DNA of 64,000 bases, taken from NCBI GenBank assembly GCA_910579185.1, contig CAJTTG010000008.1:1-64000 (forward strand). The letters run 5' to 3'. The notes beneath the pieces are model-generated. The model did no database searches. It was given only the letters and a program-made list of their open reading frames with translations, and was not told the DNA's origin. The stretch comes from an uncultured Muribaculaceae bacterium (GTDB taxonomy: Bacteria > Bacteroidota > Bacteroidia > Bacteroidales > Muribaculaceae). Below are positions 7,459 through 16,784 of the stretch, piece by piece (within the stretch, counting starts at the first letter, position 1; every line of letters starts with the position of its first letter). The position numbers were made by a program, and so were the translations under genes.

Positions 7459-9372
7459 TCACCCTCTCCTTCTCCTGAACCCCAATCCGCGCAACATCTC
7501 AACCCTATCATTCGGTGTCGGCAACGTCGAGATCACATAAAGCCCTATCGCACGAGTCATCAGCAGATCATCATGAAAACCCTTATGCGCCGCATAAGCC
7601 CCCGAGGATGTCAGCTCGTATGTCGCCAGCTCATCACACGCCATCGCGTCGCGCTCCCTGTACGAATGATTCCTCACACAACCAATCAGATTCGTCACCA
7701 CAGCCGTTTTCGTCGAACGATTGGTGTGAAAACCAACGCGGCTCGCCATCGATGCATCGCCACTGTTGTCACGCGCCCTCCTTACGTATAGATTCCTGTA
7801 GCTATGGTTGAGATCCTCAAGAATATACTGCGAGGCTCCCTCTCGCGACGACTCCAGAGAATTACTCTCAATAACCAGCAGCGCCTTCCCATAGATCTGC
7901 CCCATGCTTGCCGCATAAATCCCCAGTAGATCATGATCGCAATGGCCGCGCCACTGTGCCGCCACGGTCGGGATGCGGCTTCCGTCGGCCGGACAACGGT
8001 CTATCACCACTATCACAGAATAATCGCTGTGGCGCGTACGGCCGCCAACATCCACCACCGCCACATAGCGGTTGCTGTAGCGCAGCGCGTTATCGTCGGG
8101 AAGCGTCCATATCTTCAGCTCTCCATCCGGACTCGGTGTCTCAAGCAACGGGCGGCATTCCAACGGCAGCGATATCCTGTTCAGATCCAGCGGCCGGCGG
8201 CAATCTTTTCTGAGCCTTTCTATCTGCTCCGACGCGAAGACGGCATTCCCCGTATTGGCGAAAGCCTCAACCGGATTACTCGGATACTCGGCCATCATGG
8301 CCTTGTCCGTCACAAACTCGCGGCGCTTGTCGTGATACCATTGTATCATCTCCAGAGTCAGACCCTTGTCCCACAGTTCTCGTTCATATGCCGTCCAACT
8401 TCTGACAAGCGACTCCGGATCAGGACACGGCGTGCGGTACATCTCGATCTCATACCAGGGCACGAACACCTGGCGGTACACGTTGCTACCCTCTTCCGCA
8501 GCCTTCCACATGGTATGGAAATAATTGGCAACCCCGTTGGCCGTGCTTTCAAGAACAACCATCGACAGCTCCACCGACGGAATGCCGCCGCACACACTTC
8601 TGATAAAGTCGGCTGGAGTCATCCTCTCCGTGTCTTTCCAGAATGCCACCTCGCTCAGATGGGCCATCGAGAAATCAAGACCGCGCACGGCATCCTGTCC
8701 GAAACTGGAGGCTATCGTCACTTTGCAGCCGCGTCCGGAGATCTCGCGTGTGTTGGCCGATTTCTGCCAGGGTGTGAATTTCGGCGGTTCATCGCCGAGC
8801 CAGAACGCATCCGGATATTCAGCAAGCATGTCGGAGTACATTCCGCGGATTCCGGCTGCCGTATCCTTCACATGAGCACAGATCAGGGAGTTCCAGTTGC
8901 GGCGTTGCGTGCTCTGGATCCACGCGAAATACATCTGCACCAACGTCGAGCCGCCCCACTGACGCGCTTTCAGCATTATGAATCGCAACGGACGACCGGC
9001 AAGACGTTCCGACTCGAATTCCCTCACCACCCGTCGCTGGGGCGCGTTCAACCGGAATGCTATGCGCTGTCCGGTCTGTTTGTGGCGTATCTTCACACAC
9101 TGTATAGCCCAGTATTCAAAGTCATGGCGCATACGCAGGCGTTTGTACTCTATTGCCGATTTCAGCCGTTTGTATTCAGGGTCTCCGAGCAGCGTCCGGG
9201 GCAATGAAACCGGCTGTGGTTCCCATTTGATCTCCACCGTCTCGCGCGACGGATCTTCAGGATCGCCCGTAAGCGGATCGTAGGGAAATTCCGCTGTCAG
9301 AGCGGCGTTACGACGCGCGTTCTCGGCTTTGATAGCCTCTATGTCAATGGTATGTGATGTTGTGTCTGTCAT
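7459..9372 (-). CDS. Phage-type terminase large subunit (orphan)
   Basis: 637 residues, full length for a two-domain packaging motor. ATPase part: NAPQRRV (109-115, adenine-binding Q motif), KARQWGGST (135-143, Walker A variant), MAHLSE (236-241, Walker B with catalytic Glu), ESTANG (275-280, coupling motif). Nuclease part: VVDVGG with Asp441, LLVIESNS with Glu502, and HDDLLM with Asp601/602. The usual linker YPSNPVEAFANTGNAVF (363-379) is present. All catalytic positions are kept, so it is probably active. No small terminase, portal, protease, capsid or tail gene is nearby, and housekeeping genes lie on both sides. It follows the 833-residue protein by 75 bp. Family call firm; biological role open. 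Confidence 0.88.
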   Translation of the reverse strand: MTDTTSHTIDIEAIKAENARRNAALTAEFPYDPLTGDPEDPSRETVEIKWEPQPVSLPRTLLGDPEYKRLKSAIEYKRLRMRHDFEYWAIQCVKIRHKQTGQRIAFRLNAPQRRVVREFESERLAGRPLRFIMLKARQWGGSTLVQMYFAWIQSTQRRNWNSLICAHVKDTAAGIRGMYSDMLAEYPDAFWLGDEPPKFTPWQKSANTREISGRGCKVTIASSFGQDAVRGLDFSMAHLSEVAFWKDTERMTPADFIRSVCGGIPSVELSMVVLESTANGVANYFHTMWKAAEEGSNVYRQVFVPWYEIEMYRTPCPDPESLVRSWTAYERELWDKGLTLEMIQWYHDKRREFVTDKAMMAEYPSNPVEAFANTGNAVFASEQIERLRKDCRRPLDLNRISLPLECRPLLETPSPDGELKIWTLPDDNALRYSNRYVAVVDVGGRTRHSDYSVIVVIDRCPADGSRIPTVAAQWRGHCDHDLLGIYAASMGQIYGKALLVIESNSLESSREGASQYILEDLNHSYRNLYVRRARDNSGDASMASRVGFHTNRSTKTAVVTNLIGCVRNHSYRERDAMACDELATYELTSSGAYAAHKGFHDDLLMTRAIGLYVISTLPTPNDRVEMLRGLGFRRRRG

Positions 9373-9447
9373 GGTATTTATGTTTTTAAGGGGATGTTTA
9401 TTTTCGACTTATGTTGATGAACTGCTTTTCCGGGTATGTTTATGGGT

Positions 9448-11949
9448 TTAAGCACATTCTAATATTATCTTATCCAATCGGAAATCCGTGCTTGCCTCTC
9501 CCTCTATATCTATCTCCGCCCACTCCCGGATCGGAGCTGCTGTCCTCACTCGTATCGGGGCATCGATCGCGCCGTCTATGTCGAGTCTCAGAAGGCGGTT
9601 TTCGGCGTCTCCGCCACTAATACGTCGGCCTCGCAATATTATCGTTCCTTTGAACCTCCGTGCCGACATCCGCAGTTCCAATGCCGTTATCCGGCACATT
9701 TTTCCGGCGAGCGGAATATCGCTTCTCCATCGGATGAAACTTGTCCCTCTCCGCGAATCGGTCTCAGTGTCCGTCTCCATCCTGTAAAGAGCATCGCTGT
9801 CGGCTATCCATAGTCGGTTGTCGGCTGTGTGGATATGCTCTATATCCACCGGAGTGCCGACATCGCTGAATCTGCCCGTTTTTGCGTCGGCGATGCTGAG
9901 ATTCCCCTGTTGGTCAAGCAGCCACAGTCGTTGTGTGGCTGTCTCCCAAGCCGTTTCCCGGTAGGCTTTTGGCATTATTTCTGACTCAGTGCGTGAGGCT
10001 TGAAGTCTGATCATCTCCCCTCTGTGGAGCGCAACGATCTTGGAGTCGGTACGTGTTGCGCTGCATCCGCTCTCTATGCCGCGTGGGTCTATCATAGTGG
10101 CCGCTGTCAATCGCTGCCGGGGGCTGAGGCTTACGGCATGGATCGCCGCTGCCGACAGCGCATAGAGGTGACACCTGGAGAAATCCCATGAGGATTGTGA
10201 TCGGATAGCGGTCAGCAGCTTGCGGATCGGCGAGTGGCAGCACTCGATCGCCGACAGTGGCTGAAGTGGCGACTGGCTGCTCGCGGCCACTATCATGCCC
10301 GGATTGCGCTTGCCCGTCTGAACTCCGGTCGTGACGCTGGGCATTGCTCCCGTCCATGGTTGGAATTTCTCGCCGCAAAGGTCGGGAAATATCTTTCCGG
10401 CATGCCGCCCATCAGGCATCGTTGTCAGCGTCAACCGGCTGTAAGTCATGCTGCCATCTGATCTGTGGCGGAGATAGATCTCCAATGCCGCTACCCCGGT
10501 GTCTGGAATCAGAACGGCAGCCGCCCAGGCTTCCGGGCTCCGGTCGAGGCTGAACGAGGATGCCGCCATGCTGCCATCCCGGCGGATGGTGCGCAATACC
10601 CCGTCGCACGATCCTTCTGTCCATTGGGAGCAGAGCTGCCCGACATTGATCCCCGACTGGATGATCGGTGTGATGTCGCCCCATGCCACCGTCTCGCCGC
10701 TCACAGTCACGGTCGCCGCCGTGAAACTGTTGGGTGGACTTATCTGAGCCAGCACACTCTCCTCCGCTGTGGGTGTGCGGTACACAGGCTGCGTCTCTGC
10801 CAAAACGCGTTGTGTTTGCTTGATCTCTGCGGCGGTATCGGTCGTCGTGGTGCGTACAATCGCTGTCGTTCCGGCTGCTATAGGCTGCTCTATTGTTGCG
10901 GCGGTGTGTTCAAGCGATCCAATCGAGGCTATCATCTGAGCCATCTGCCCGGTGAAGATTGCCTCCCGGGAACAGAAATGATCTGTCGCGCCGGGCACTG
11001 CCGTGGTCAGCAAGGGTTTATCAGTCGCCTGGCGTGTCAGTCTCCACGGGGCTGTGCCATTGCCGTCAATGATATGAAGTTGCGGTGTGCAGGTCACCTC
11101 TATTGCCGCCACTCCGCTATCCGACAGCTCTTTGACCGTTTCCTGATCGATGGTCAGGCGGATGCGGTAGGCCGTGGCCGCCAGGCGTATCGATGGAACA
11201 TTCAGATCGCTGCCGTTTTTGCTGCATTCCGCGCTGATCTCGCTGCAACACTGCCATCCGGCCGGGGCTATCACTGTCGGACTGGAGCTGTAGATGCGTT
11301 CGCCGCGATCCGACACCAGATGCCATCGGACGGCTACAGGTTGAAGCCACATTCCGCCGTCGGCAGCCGTTGCCGCGAGCATCATGTAGGCATCGGCCAA
11401 ATGGCCGCTGAGGGTCTTGACATCGCTCTGACGCAGTTGTGGCGACACTCGGGAGAAGTCAACATTGCTCATCGTCATGGCCGGGAGGGTCGCGCTCAGC
11501 TCTCCCATCGCCACACCTTCGATCGTGATCTTAGGCGCTATCCCGGAAATGTGGCTTGCAGTAGTGAGCGTCCCGTCATCCTCCTGCTCGGTCAATGTCA
11601 GCGGCCCATCGTCGGTCATAACGAGGAATCCTGTGGCGGTGGCTATAGCGCATCGGGCGGTCACCGGTTCCAGAACGGACTGGAATTCATCGGGTTCTGT
11701 CGAGGTGTTGCTCCAGAGTCCGGTCTTGCCGCCGGGTAGTCTGCGGCTCCAGAGCGTCATGGAACTGCCGTCGGTGCGGTAACGGGTTGCAAGCGGACAG
11801 AACTCTCCGGCGGCCACGGCCACTATGCCCGGAGCTACCCCGAGACCCTCCCGGCCGGCGATCACGCGGCTTACGAGGTTGCGGCATTCTGTTACTGAGC
11901 CATCTATGGCCATTCCCTGTGGTTTGATAGTGATGGTGGTGTGTTTCAT
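9448..11949 (-). CDS. 833-residue phage-like repeat/propeller protein of unknown function
   Basis: Unrecognised beyond phage-like features. The ATG at 11949 is chosen because a TAACTTTG promoter box lies at 11994-12001, downstream of the longer possible start at 12045. There is no signal peptide. The sequence is rich in Thr, Ala and Ser, with repeated short beta-strand phrases (WDFSRCHLYALSAAAIHAVS, then RLWLLDQQGNLSIADA, then RLWIADSDALYRME) that resemble blades of a beta-propeller. The last 90 residues look like a beta-sandwich (TIILRGRRIS, then IREWAEIDIEG). Such proteins are found near terminases in Bacteroidota prophages, from my recollection. A virion component or a DNA/terminase partner are both possible. 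It is the first gene of the terminase unit. Confidence 0.6.
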   Translation of the reverse strand: MKHTTITIKPQGMAIDGSVTECRNLVSRVIAGREGLGVAPGIVAVAAGEFCPLATRYRTDGSSMTLWSRRLPGGKTGLWSNTSTEPDEFQSVLEPVTARCAIATATGFLVMTDDGPLTLTEQEDDGTLTTASHISGIAPKITIEGVAMGELSATLPAMTMSNVDFSRVSPQLRQSDVKTLSGHLADAYMMLAATAADGGMWLQPVAVRWHLVSDRGERIYSSSPTVIAPAGWQCCSEISAECSKNGSDLNVPSIRLAATAYRIRLTIDQETVKELSDSGVAAIEVTCTPQLHIIDGNGTAPWRLTRQATDKPLLTTAVPGATDHFCSREAIFTGQMAQMIASIGSLEHTAATIEQPIAAGTTAIVRTTTTDTAAEIKQTQRVLAETQPVYRTPTAEESVLAQISPPNSFTAATVTVSGETVAWGDITPIIQSGINVGQLCSQWTEGSCDGVLRTIRRDGSMAASSFSLDRSPEAWAAAVLIPDTGVAALEIYLRHRSDGSMTYSRLTLTTMPDGRHAGKIFPDLCGEKFQPWTGAMPSVTTGVQTGKRNPGMIVAASSQSPLQPLSAIECCHSPIRKLLTAIRSQSSWDFSRCHLYALSAAAIHAVSLSPRQRLTAATMIDPRGIESGCSATRTDSKIVALHRGEMIRLQASRTESEIMPKAYRETAWETATQRLWLLDQQGNLSIADAKTGRFSDVGTPVDIEHIHTADNRLWIADSDALYRMETDTETDSRRGTSFIRWRSDIPLAGKMCRITALELRMSARRFKGTIILRGRRISGGDAENRLLRLDIDGAIDAPIRVRTAAPIREWAEIDIEGEASTDFRLDKIILECA

Positions 11950-11993
11950 GGTCTTGGTTTCGTGTAAAGGTTTGTCTGTTCCTGTTTCTGCTG

Positions 11994-12001
11994 CAAAGTT
12001 A
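11994..12001 (-). promoter_or_regulatory. -7 box (TAACTTTG) of the terminase unit
   Basis: Host-type Bacteroidota promoter element on the minus strand, 44 bp upstream of the ATG at 11949. It decides the start of the 833-residue protein. Confidence 0.6.
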
Positions 12002-12108
12002 CGGTCACTTTTGCCCGTTTGCGTGCTTTTCTGCGCTTTTGACACTCCCGGGAGTGTTTTTGATGTGCGATTGATCTGTAATGCACGCTCCTTATCACGG
12101 ATTTTTTG

Positions 12109-12116
12109 TATATTTG
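12109..12116 (+). promoter_or_regulatory. metG -7 box (TATATTTG)
   Basis: Matches TAnnTTTG, 30 bp before the metG ATG. It is back to back with the terminase-unit promoter. Confidence 0.65.
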
Positions 12117-12146
12117 CGCTTTAATTCATGAACTTTTTTGACTGCA

Positions 12147-14189
12147 ATGGAAAAGAATTTCAAACGCACTCTCATAACGACGGCTCTCCCTTATGCTAAC
12201 GGACCCGTCCATATCGGCCACCTCGCAGGTGTTTACGTCCCTGCCGACATCTATGCACGCTATCTCCGTGCTCAGGGTCGCGACGTCATCATGATCGGCG
12301 GAAGCGACGAACATGGTGTGCCTATCACCATCAAAGCCCGTGAGGAAGGCGTTACTCCTCAGGACATTGTGGATCGCTACCACAACATCATCAAGGACTC
12401 GATGGCCGAACTCGGCATTTCGTTCGACATATACTCCAGAACCACTTCCGACATCCACCGACAGACGGCGAGCGAGTTTTTCCGCCACCTGTACGACAAC
12501 GGACAGTTCGAGCAGCAGACATCCATGCAGCCCTACGACGAGCAGGCCGGAGAATTCCTCGCCGACCGGTATGTGATGGGCACTTGCCCCCACTGTGGCA
12601 GCGACCGCGCTTACGGTGACCAGTGCGAGGCGTGCGGTTCGTCGCTCAACGCAACCGACCTCATAAATCCTCACTCCCGACTGACTTCAGCTCCCGTGAC
12701 AATGCGCTCCACAAGCCACTGGTACCTTCCCCTCAACAAGTGGGAGAACAACCTCCGCTCTTGGATCCTCGATGGCCATAAGGAATGGAAAACCAACGTT
12801 TACGGGCAGTGCAAATCTTGGCTCGACCTCGGATTGCAGCCGCGTGCCGTCAGCCGCGACCTCAAATGGGGTGTACCCGTACCCGTCGAGGGTGCCGAGG
12901 GCAAAGTACTGTACGTATGGTTCGATGCCCCGATCGGATATATCTCAAACACAAAGGAACTGCTCCCCGATTCTTGGGAAAAATACTGGAAAGATCCGGA
13001 AACACGCATCATCAACTTCATCGGAAAGGACAACATCGTGTTCCACTGCATCGTTTTCCCGGCAATGCTCATGGCTTATGGCGACAACTATCAGCTCCCC
13101 GACAATGTCCCGGCCAACGAATTTCTTAACCTTGAGGGGGATAAGATCTCTACCTCGCGTAACTGGGCTGTCTGGCTTCACGAATACCTCCGCGACTTCC
13201 CCGGCAAACAGGATGTGTTGCGTTATGTCCTGACTGCCAACGCGCCGGAATCTAAGGACAACGATTTCACATGGGCTGATTTTCAGGCTCGTAACAACAA
13301 TGAACTTGTAGCCATATTCGGCAATTTCGTCAACCGCGCGATGGTGCTGACCCACAAATATTTCGCCGGTCAGGTTCCTGCCGCCGGACAGCTTCTCCCG
13401 ATCGACACGGCTGTCTTTGAGGATCTTGCACGCATCAAGACCTCGCTCGAATCCAATCTTGAGACCTTCCACTTCCGCGAGGCGCTCAAGGACGCGATGG
13501 AGATCGCCCGTCTCGGAAACAAATATCTTCAGGAGACAGAGCCGTGGAAACTCGCCAAGACCGATATGGAGCGTGTGGCCACAATCCTCAACACCGCGCT
13601 ACAGATCTGCGCCAACCTCGCAGTGGCTTTCGAGCCGTTCCTCCCGTTCTCTGCCGGCAAGCTCGCCGCTATGATCGGTCTGACTAATCCGACATGGGCC
13701 GACCTCGGACGCACCGACTTGATCGCACCGGGAACTCAGCTCGCCACACCCGAACTACTGTTCGAGAAGATCGACGACGAGGCCATACAGGCTCAGCTCG
13801 ACCGGCTCGCTCGAATCAAGGAAGAAAACCGCATAAAGAACTTCAAGGCCGCTCCACAGGCACCCGATGTCGATTTCGACACATTCATGAAAGCCGACCT
13901 GCGCGTTGGAACCGTCATCGAATGCGAGAAAGTGCCCAAAGCCGACAAACTGCTGAAATTCCTCATCGACGACGGTCTTGAACGCCGCACAATCGTATCC
14001 GGAATAGCCAAACACTACAAACCCGAGGATCTGATCGGAAAGCAGATTTGCTTCATTGCCAATCTTCCCGTCCGCAAGCTCAAGGGCATACCCTCGCAGG
14101 GTATGATCCTCTCGGCTGAGAACGCCGACGGTTCCCTCGTTGTCATCGGCCCGACAGCCCCTGTCGTTCCCGGTGCACAAGTTAAGTAA
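12147..14189 (+). CDS. metG: Methionyl-tRNA synthetase
   Basis: Class I aminoacyl-tRNA synthetase that charges tRNA-Met with methionine in the cytoplasm. From the ATG at 12147 it is 680 residues (a TTG three codons earlier is less likely). Motifs: PYANGPVHIGHLAG (HIGH signature, near the N-terminus), a zinc knuckle CPHCGSDRAYGDQCEACG (about 148-165), GDKISTSRNW (KMSKS-type loop), and a C-terminal tRNA-binding OB domain starting FDTFMKADLRVGTVIECEKV. The last is the dimer-forming Trbp111-like extension of long MetRS forms. It has its own promoter and is followed by an asparaginase gene 20 bp downstream. Confidence 0.97.
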   Translation: MEKNFKRTLITTALPYANGPVHIGHLAGVYVPADIYARYLRAQGRDVIMIGGSDEHGVPITIKAREEGVTPQDIVDRYHNIIKDSMAELGISFDIYSRTTSDIHRQTASEFFRHLYDNGQFEQQTSMQPYDEQAGEFLADRYVMGTCPHCGSDRAYGDQCEACGSSLNATDLINPHSRLTSAPVTMRSTSHWYLPLNKWENNLRSWILDGHKEWKTNVYGQCKSWLDLGLQPRAVSRDLKWGVPVPVEGAEGKVLYVWFDAPIGYISNTKELLPDSWEKYWKDPETRIINFIGKDNIVFHCIVFPAMLMAYGDNYQLPDNVPANEFLNLEGDKISTSRNWAVWLHEYLRDFPGKQDVLRYVLTANAPESKDNDFTWADFQARNNNELVAIFGNFVNRAMVLTHKYFAGQVPAAGQLLPIDTAVFEDLARIKTSLESNLETFHFREALKDAMEIARLGNKYLQETEPWKLAKTDMERVATILNTALQICANLAVAFEPFLPFSAGKLAAMIGLTNPTWADLGRTDLIAPGTQLATPELLFEKIDDEAIQAQLDRLARIKEENRIKNFKAAPQAPDVDFDTFMKADLRVGTVIECEKVPKADKLLKFLIDDGLERRTIVSGIAKHYKPEDLIGKQICFIANLPVRKLKGIPSQGMILSAENADGSLVVIGPTAPVVPGAQVK

Positions 14190-14209
14190 CACTGACAAAG
14201 AATCGGATT

Positions 14210-15277
14210 ATGTCTTCAAAACAGCCACGGATATTGCTCATTTACACCGGCGGTACGATCGGGATGATTGAAAATCCCGTGACTAAAGCCCTTGAGCCTT
14301 TTGATTTTTCGCATCTCATCGACAACGTGCCGAAAATCAAGATGCTCAACTATGTCATCGACAATATTTCCTTCGAACCGCCTATCGATTCGAGCGATAT
14401 GTCGCCGGCTCATTGGATCGACATAACTCGTGCCATAGTCTCGAACTACGATGCCTATGATGGTTTCGTCGTGCTCCACGGCACTGACACCATGGCCTAC
14501 ACCGCATCCGCCCTCTCGTTCATGATGGAAAACATGTGCAAGCCGGTGATCATCACCGGCTCGCAGCTTCCCATCGGCGAAGTGCGCACCGACGGCGAGG
14601 AAAACCTGATCACGGCGGTGCAGATAGCAGCCGCACAGACTGCCGACGGACAGCCGATGGTGCAGGAGGTGGCAATCCTATTTGAAAACTACCTCTGGCG
14701 TGGAAACCGCGCCACAAAACGCAGTGCCGACAATTTCAACGCGTTCAAGAGCCACAACTATCCCGAGCTGGCCAAGATAGGCCTCGGCATCAATTTCCAC
14801 GAGGAAGCCATGCTGCGCCACACACATGGAGCCATACCGGTCAAGGCGTGCTATTCGCTCGACACATCGGTAATGGTCATCGACCTTTTCCCCGGTATCA
14901 GTGCGCGGACACTGCGCCATCAGCTCGCCACCCCCGGCATAAAGGGTGTGGTTCTGAAAACGTATGGTGCCGGAAACGCCCCCACTGCCGAATGGTTCAT
15001 CGACGCAATACGTGATGCCGTGGCTCGTGGGATCGTGGTTCTCAACGTGACCCAATGCGTCAACGGATCCGTGATGCGCCGCTATGCCGCCGGTGACGCG
15101 CTGGTAGCCGCCGGCGTGATTTCCGGATTCGATATGACCACCGAGGCCGCTCTGACAAAGATGATGTTCCTTTTCGGAAGCGGTCTGCCTGTCGATCAAG
15201 TCAAGAAACAGCTACAGGTATCCTTGCGCGGAGAGCTCACTCCAACCCCGGCTTCCGGACGCTATATCGTGGTCTGA
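14210..15277 (+). CDS. ansA: Type I L-asparaginase
   Basis: Hydrolyses L-asparagine to aspartate and ammonia. 355 residues, no signal peptide, so cytoplasmic. The two active-site threonine motifs are present: LIYTGGTIGM (about 10-19) and VLHGTDTMAYTASAL (about 87-101). The C-terminal regulatory domain (KGVVLKTYGAGNAPT, then GIVVLNVTQC) is complete. It begins 20 bp after metG and is probably on the same transcript. Whether it should be named ansA or ansB varies between genomes. Confidence 0.93.
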   Translation: MSSKQPRILLIYTGGTIGMIENPVTKALEPFDFSHLIDNVPKIKMLNYVIDNISFEPPIDSSDMSPAHWIDITRAIVSNYDAYDGFVVLHGTDTMAYTASALSFMMENMCKPVIITGSQLPIGEVRTDGEENLITAVQIAAAQTADGQPMVQEVAILFENYLWRGNRATKRSADNFNAFKSHNYPELAKIGLGINFHEEAMLRHTHGAIPVKACYSLDTSVMVIDLFPGISARTLRHQLATPGIKGVVLKTYGAGNAPTAEWFIDAIRDAVARGIVVLNVTQCVNGSVMRRYAAGDALVAAGVISGFDMTTEAALTKMMFLFGSGLPVDQVKKQLQVSLRGELTPTPASGRYIVV

Positions 15278-15324
15278 TTTCTTTAATTCCAATCTCTACT
15301 CACTCTCACACACTCCCTGAGATA

Positions 15325-16560
15325 ATGCAACTGAATCTCAACGAAATATCCCCTGAAGTGCAGCAAGCCAAGATGCGGTTCGGCATCGTAGGAAACGCTC
15401 CGGCTCTGATAGCTGCCGTGCAGAGAGCCATCCAGGTGGCTCCGATCGATCTCTCTGTCCTCGTCACCGGCGAGAGCGGATCGGGAAAGGAATTTTTTCC
15501 GCAGATCATCCACGCATTCAGTCCGCGCAAACACAACCGCTACATTGCCGTCAACTGTGGCGCGATACCCGAGGGAACTATCGACTCCGAGCTTTTCGGC
15601 CACGAGAAAGGATCGTTCACCGGTGCCGTCTCAGCCCGTAAAGGATATTTTGAGGAAGCCGACGGCGGAACCATTTTCCTTGACGAGGTTGCCGAACTGC
15701 CGCTCACCACTCAGGCCCGGCTCCTGCGTGTGCTTGAGAGCGGAGAATTTCTGAAAGTTGGATCATCAACAGTTCAGAAAACCAATATCCGCATCGTCGC
15801 TGCTACAAACGTCGACATGCTCCGCGCCGTGGAAGAAGGCCGTTTCCGCGAGGATCTCTACTATCGCCTGTCGACCGTGCAGATCCACGTGCCGCCCTTG
15901 CGCGACCGTGGCAACGACATTCTGCTGCTCGCACGCAAGTTCGCACGTGATTTCTCCGAGCGTTACTCCATGCCGCCGATCTCCTTTACCGACGATGCCC
16001 GTTCCGATCTGCTCCACTACCGCTGGCCGGGCAATGTGCGCCAGCTGAAAAACGTCATTGAACAGCTTGCCCTCTTCAATTCCGGCGAGGAAATAACATC
16101 CGCCATTGTCCGGTCATGTCTGCCGGACCACGCCATGGTCTACACCCCTGCCGTGGCCTCCGCCGCGCCCCACGCCCATTCCTACGAGCAGGAACGCGAG
16201 ATCCTCTTCAACATGATATTCCGTCTGCAACGCGAGATCGACGATCTCCGCGCCGATGCAGCCTCCATGCGCCCGGTAGCCACAGGAAGCCGCGATGCAG
16301 CGTCCGAGGCCGTTCAGGCCGTGATGCCGCGTTCGCTCGTCTGCATGTCCGATGTACCGAAAGAAATACGCATCTCCCCGGCCGATGTGTCCGTCGAGAC
16401 CGACATGCATCCGACCGCACAGACCCTTGAGGACACTGAGCGAGAGACAATCCGCCGCTCCCTTGAGAAAAACGACGGCCGACGCAAAGCCACAGCTCGC
16501 GAGCTCAACATCTCCGAGCGAACCCTCTACCGCAAAATCAAAGAATACGGCCTCGAATAA
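15325..16560 (+). CDS. Sigma-54-dependent transcriptional activator without sensor domain
   Basis: 411 residues, an AAA+ enhancer-binding protein that opens promoters with RNA polymerase-sigma54. The AAA domain starts after only about 20 residues: GESGSGKE (Walker A, about 50-57), GSFTGAVS (the sigma54-contacting GAFTGA loop, with Ser for the first Ala), GGTIFLDEVAEL (Walker B), and RWPGNVRQLKN. A linker of roughly 120 residues, partly coiled-coil (EQEREILFNMIFRLQREIDD) and Ala-rich, leads to the Fis-type helix-turn-helix RRKATARELNISERTLYRKI. No receiver or GAF/PAS domain precedes the ATPase, so control must come from a partner or from its level. A strong terminator follows. Confidence 0.92.
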   Translation: MQLNLNEISPEVQQAKMRFGIVGNAPALIAAVQRAIQVAPIDLSVLVTGESGSGKEFFPQIIHAFSPRKHNRYIAVNCGAIPEGTIDSELFGHEKGSFTGAVSARKGYFEEADGGTIFLDEVAELPLTTQARLLRVLESGEFLKVGSSTVQKTNIRIVAATNVDMLRAVEEGRFREDLYYRLSTVQIHVPPLRDRGNDILLLARKFARDFSERYSMPPISFTDDARSDLLHYRWPGNVRQLKNVIEQLALFNSGEEITSAIVRSCLPDHAMVYTPAVASAAPHAHSYEQEREILFNMIFRLQREIDDLRADAASMRPVATGSRDAASEAVQAVMPRSLVCMSDVPKEIRISPADVSVETDMHPTAQTLEDTERETIRRSLEKNDGRRKATARELNISERTLYRKIKEYGLE

Positions 16561-16626
16561 CGCCCGATCCCACATCACCCACAGGCGACGAGGACTTTTA
16601 AACCATCTCAATAGTTGAATTTGTCT

Positions 16627-16660
16627 GATCTCCAACCGCTAATGGTTGGAGATCTTTTTT
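16627..16660 (+). terminator. Rho-independent terminator of the metG-ansA-activator block
   Basis: A perfect 11-bp stem (16627-16637 with 16644-16654), a 6-nt loop, then six T residues. This is the clearest intrinsic terminator in the window. Confidence 0.9.
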
Positions 16661-16711
16661 ATGCCCGAGCTTAATATTTTGCACCTAAATCGCAGTTTTT
16701 TCAGACCGATA

Positions 16712-16744
16712 AGAAGAAAGACAGCCGGACCAAATGGCCCGGCT
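16712..16744 (-). terminator. Probable terminator of the MFS-GH130 operon
   Basis: AGCCGG (16723-16728) pairs with CCGGCT (16739-16744). Read on the minus strand, the stem is followed by a T-rich run. It lies 40 bp past the GH130 stop. Confidence 0.6.
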
Positions 16745-16784
16745 GCTATAGTTGGATCAATAGATCAGTTAGTTGGGAGATGGA

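Noticed and set aside
7933..9207. 424-residue plus-strand open frame antisense to the terminase
   Set aside because: The terminase has all catalytic motifs; the reverse frame has none and is a shadow of GC-rich coding sequence.
10465..11739. 424-residue plus-strand open frame antisense to the 833-residue protein
   Set aside because: No recognisable motif, and the minus-strand gene has a matching promoter and continuous frame.
7459..11949. Complete prophage
   Set aside because: Only two phage-like genes are present; no capsid, portal, tail, lysis, repressor or integrase gene is visible in the window.
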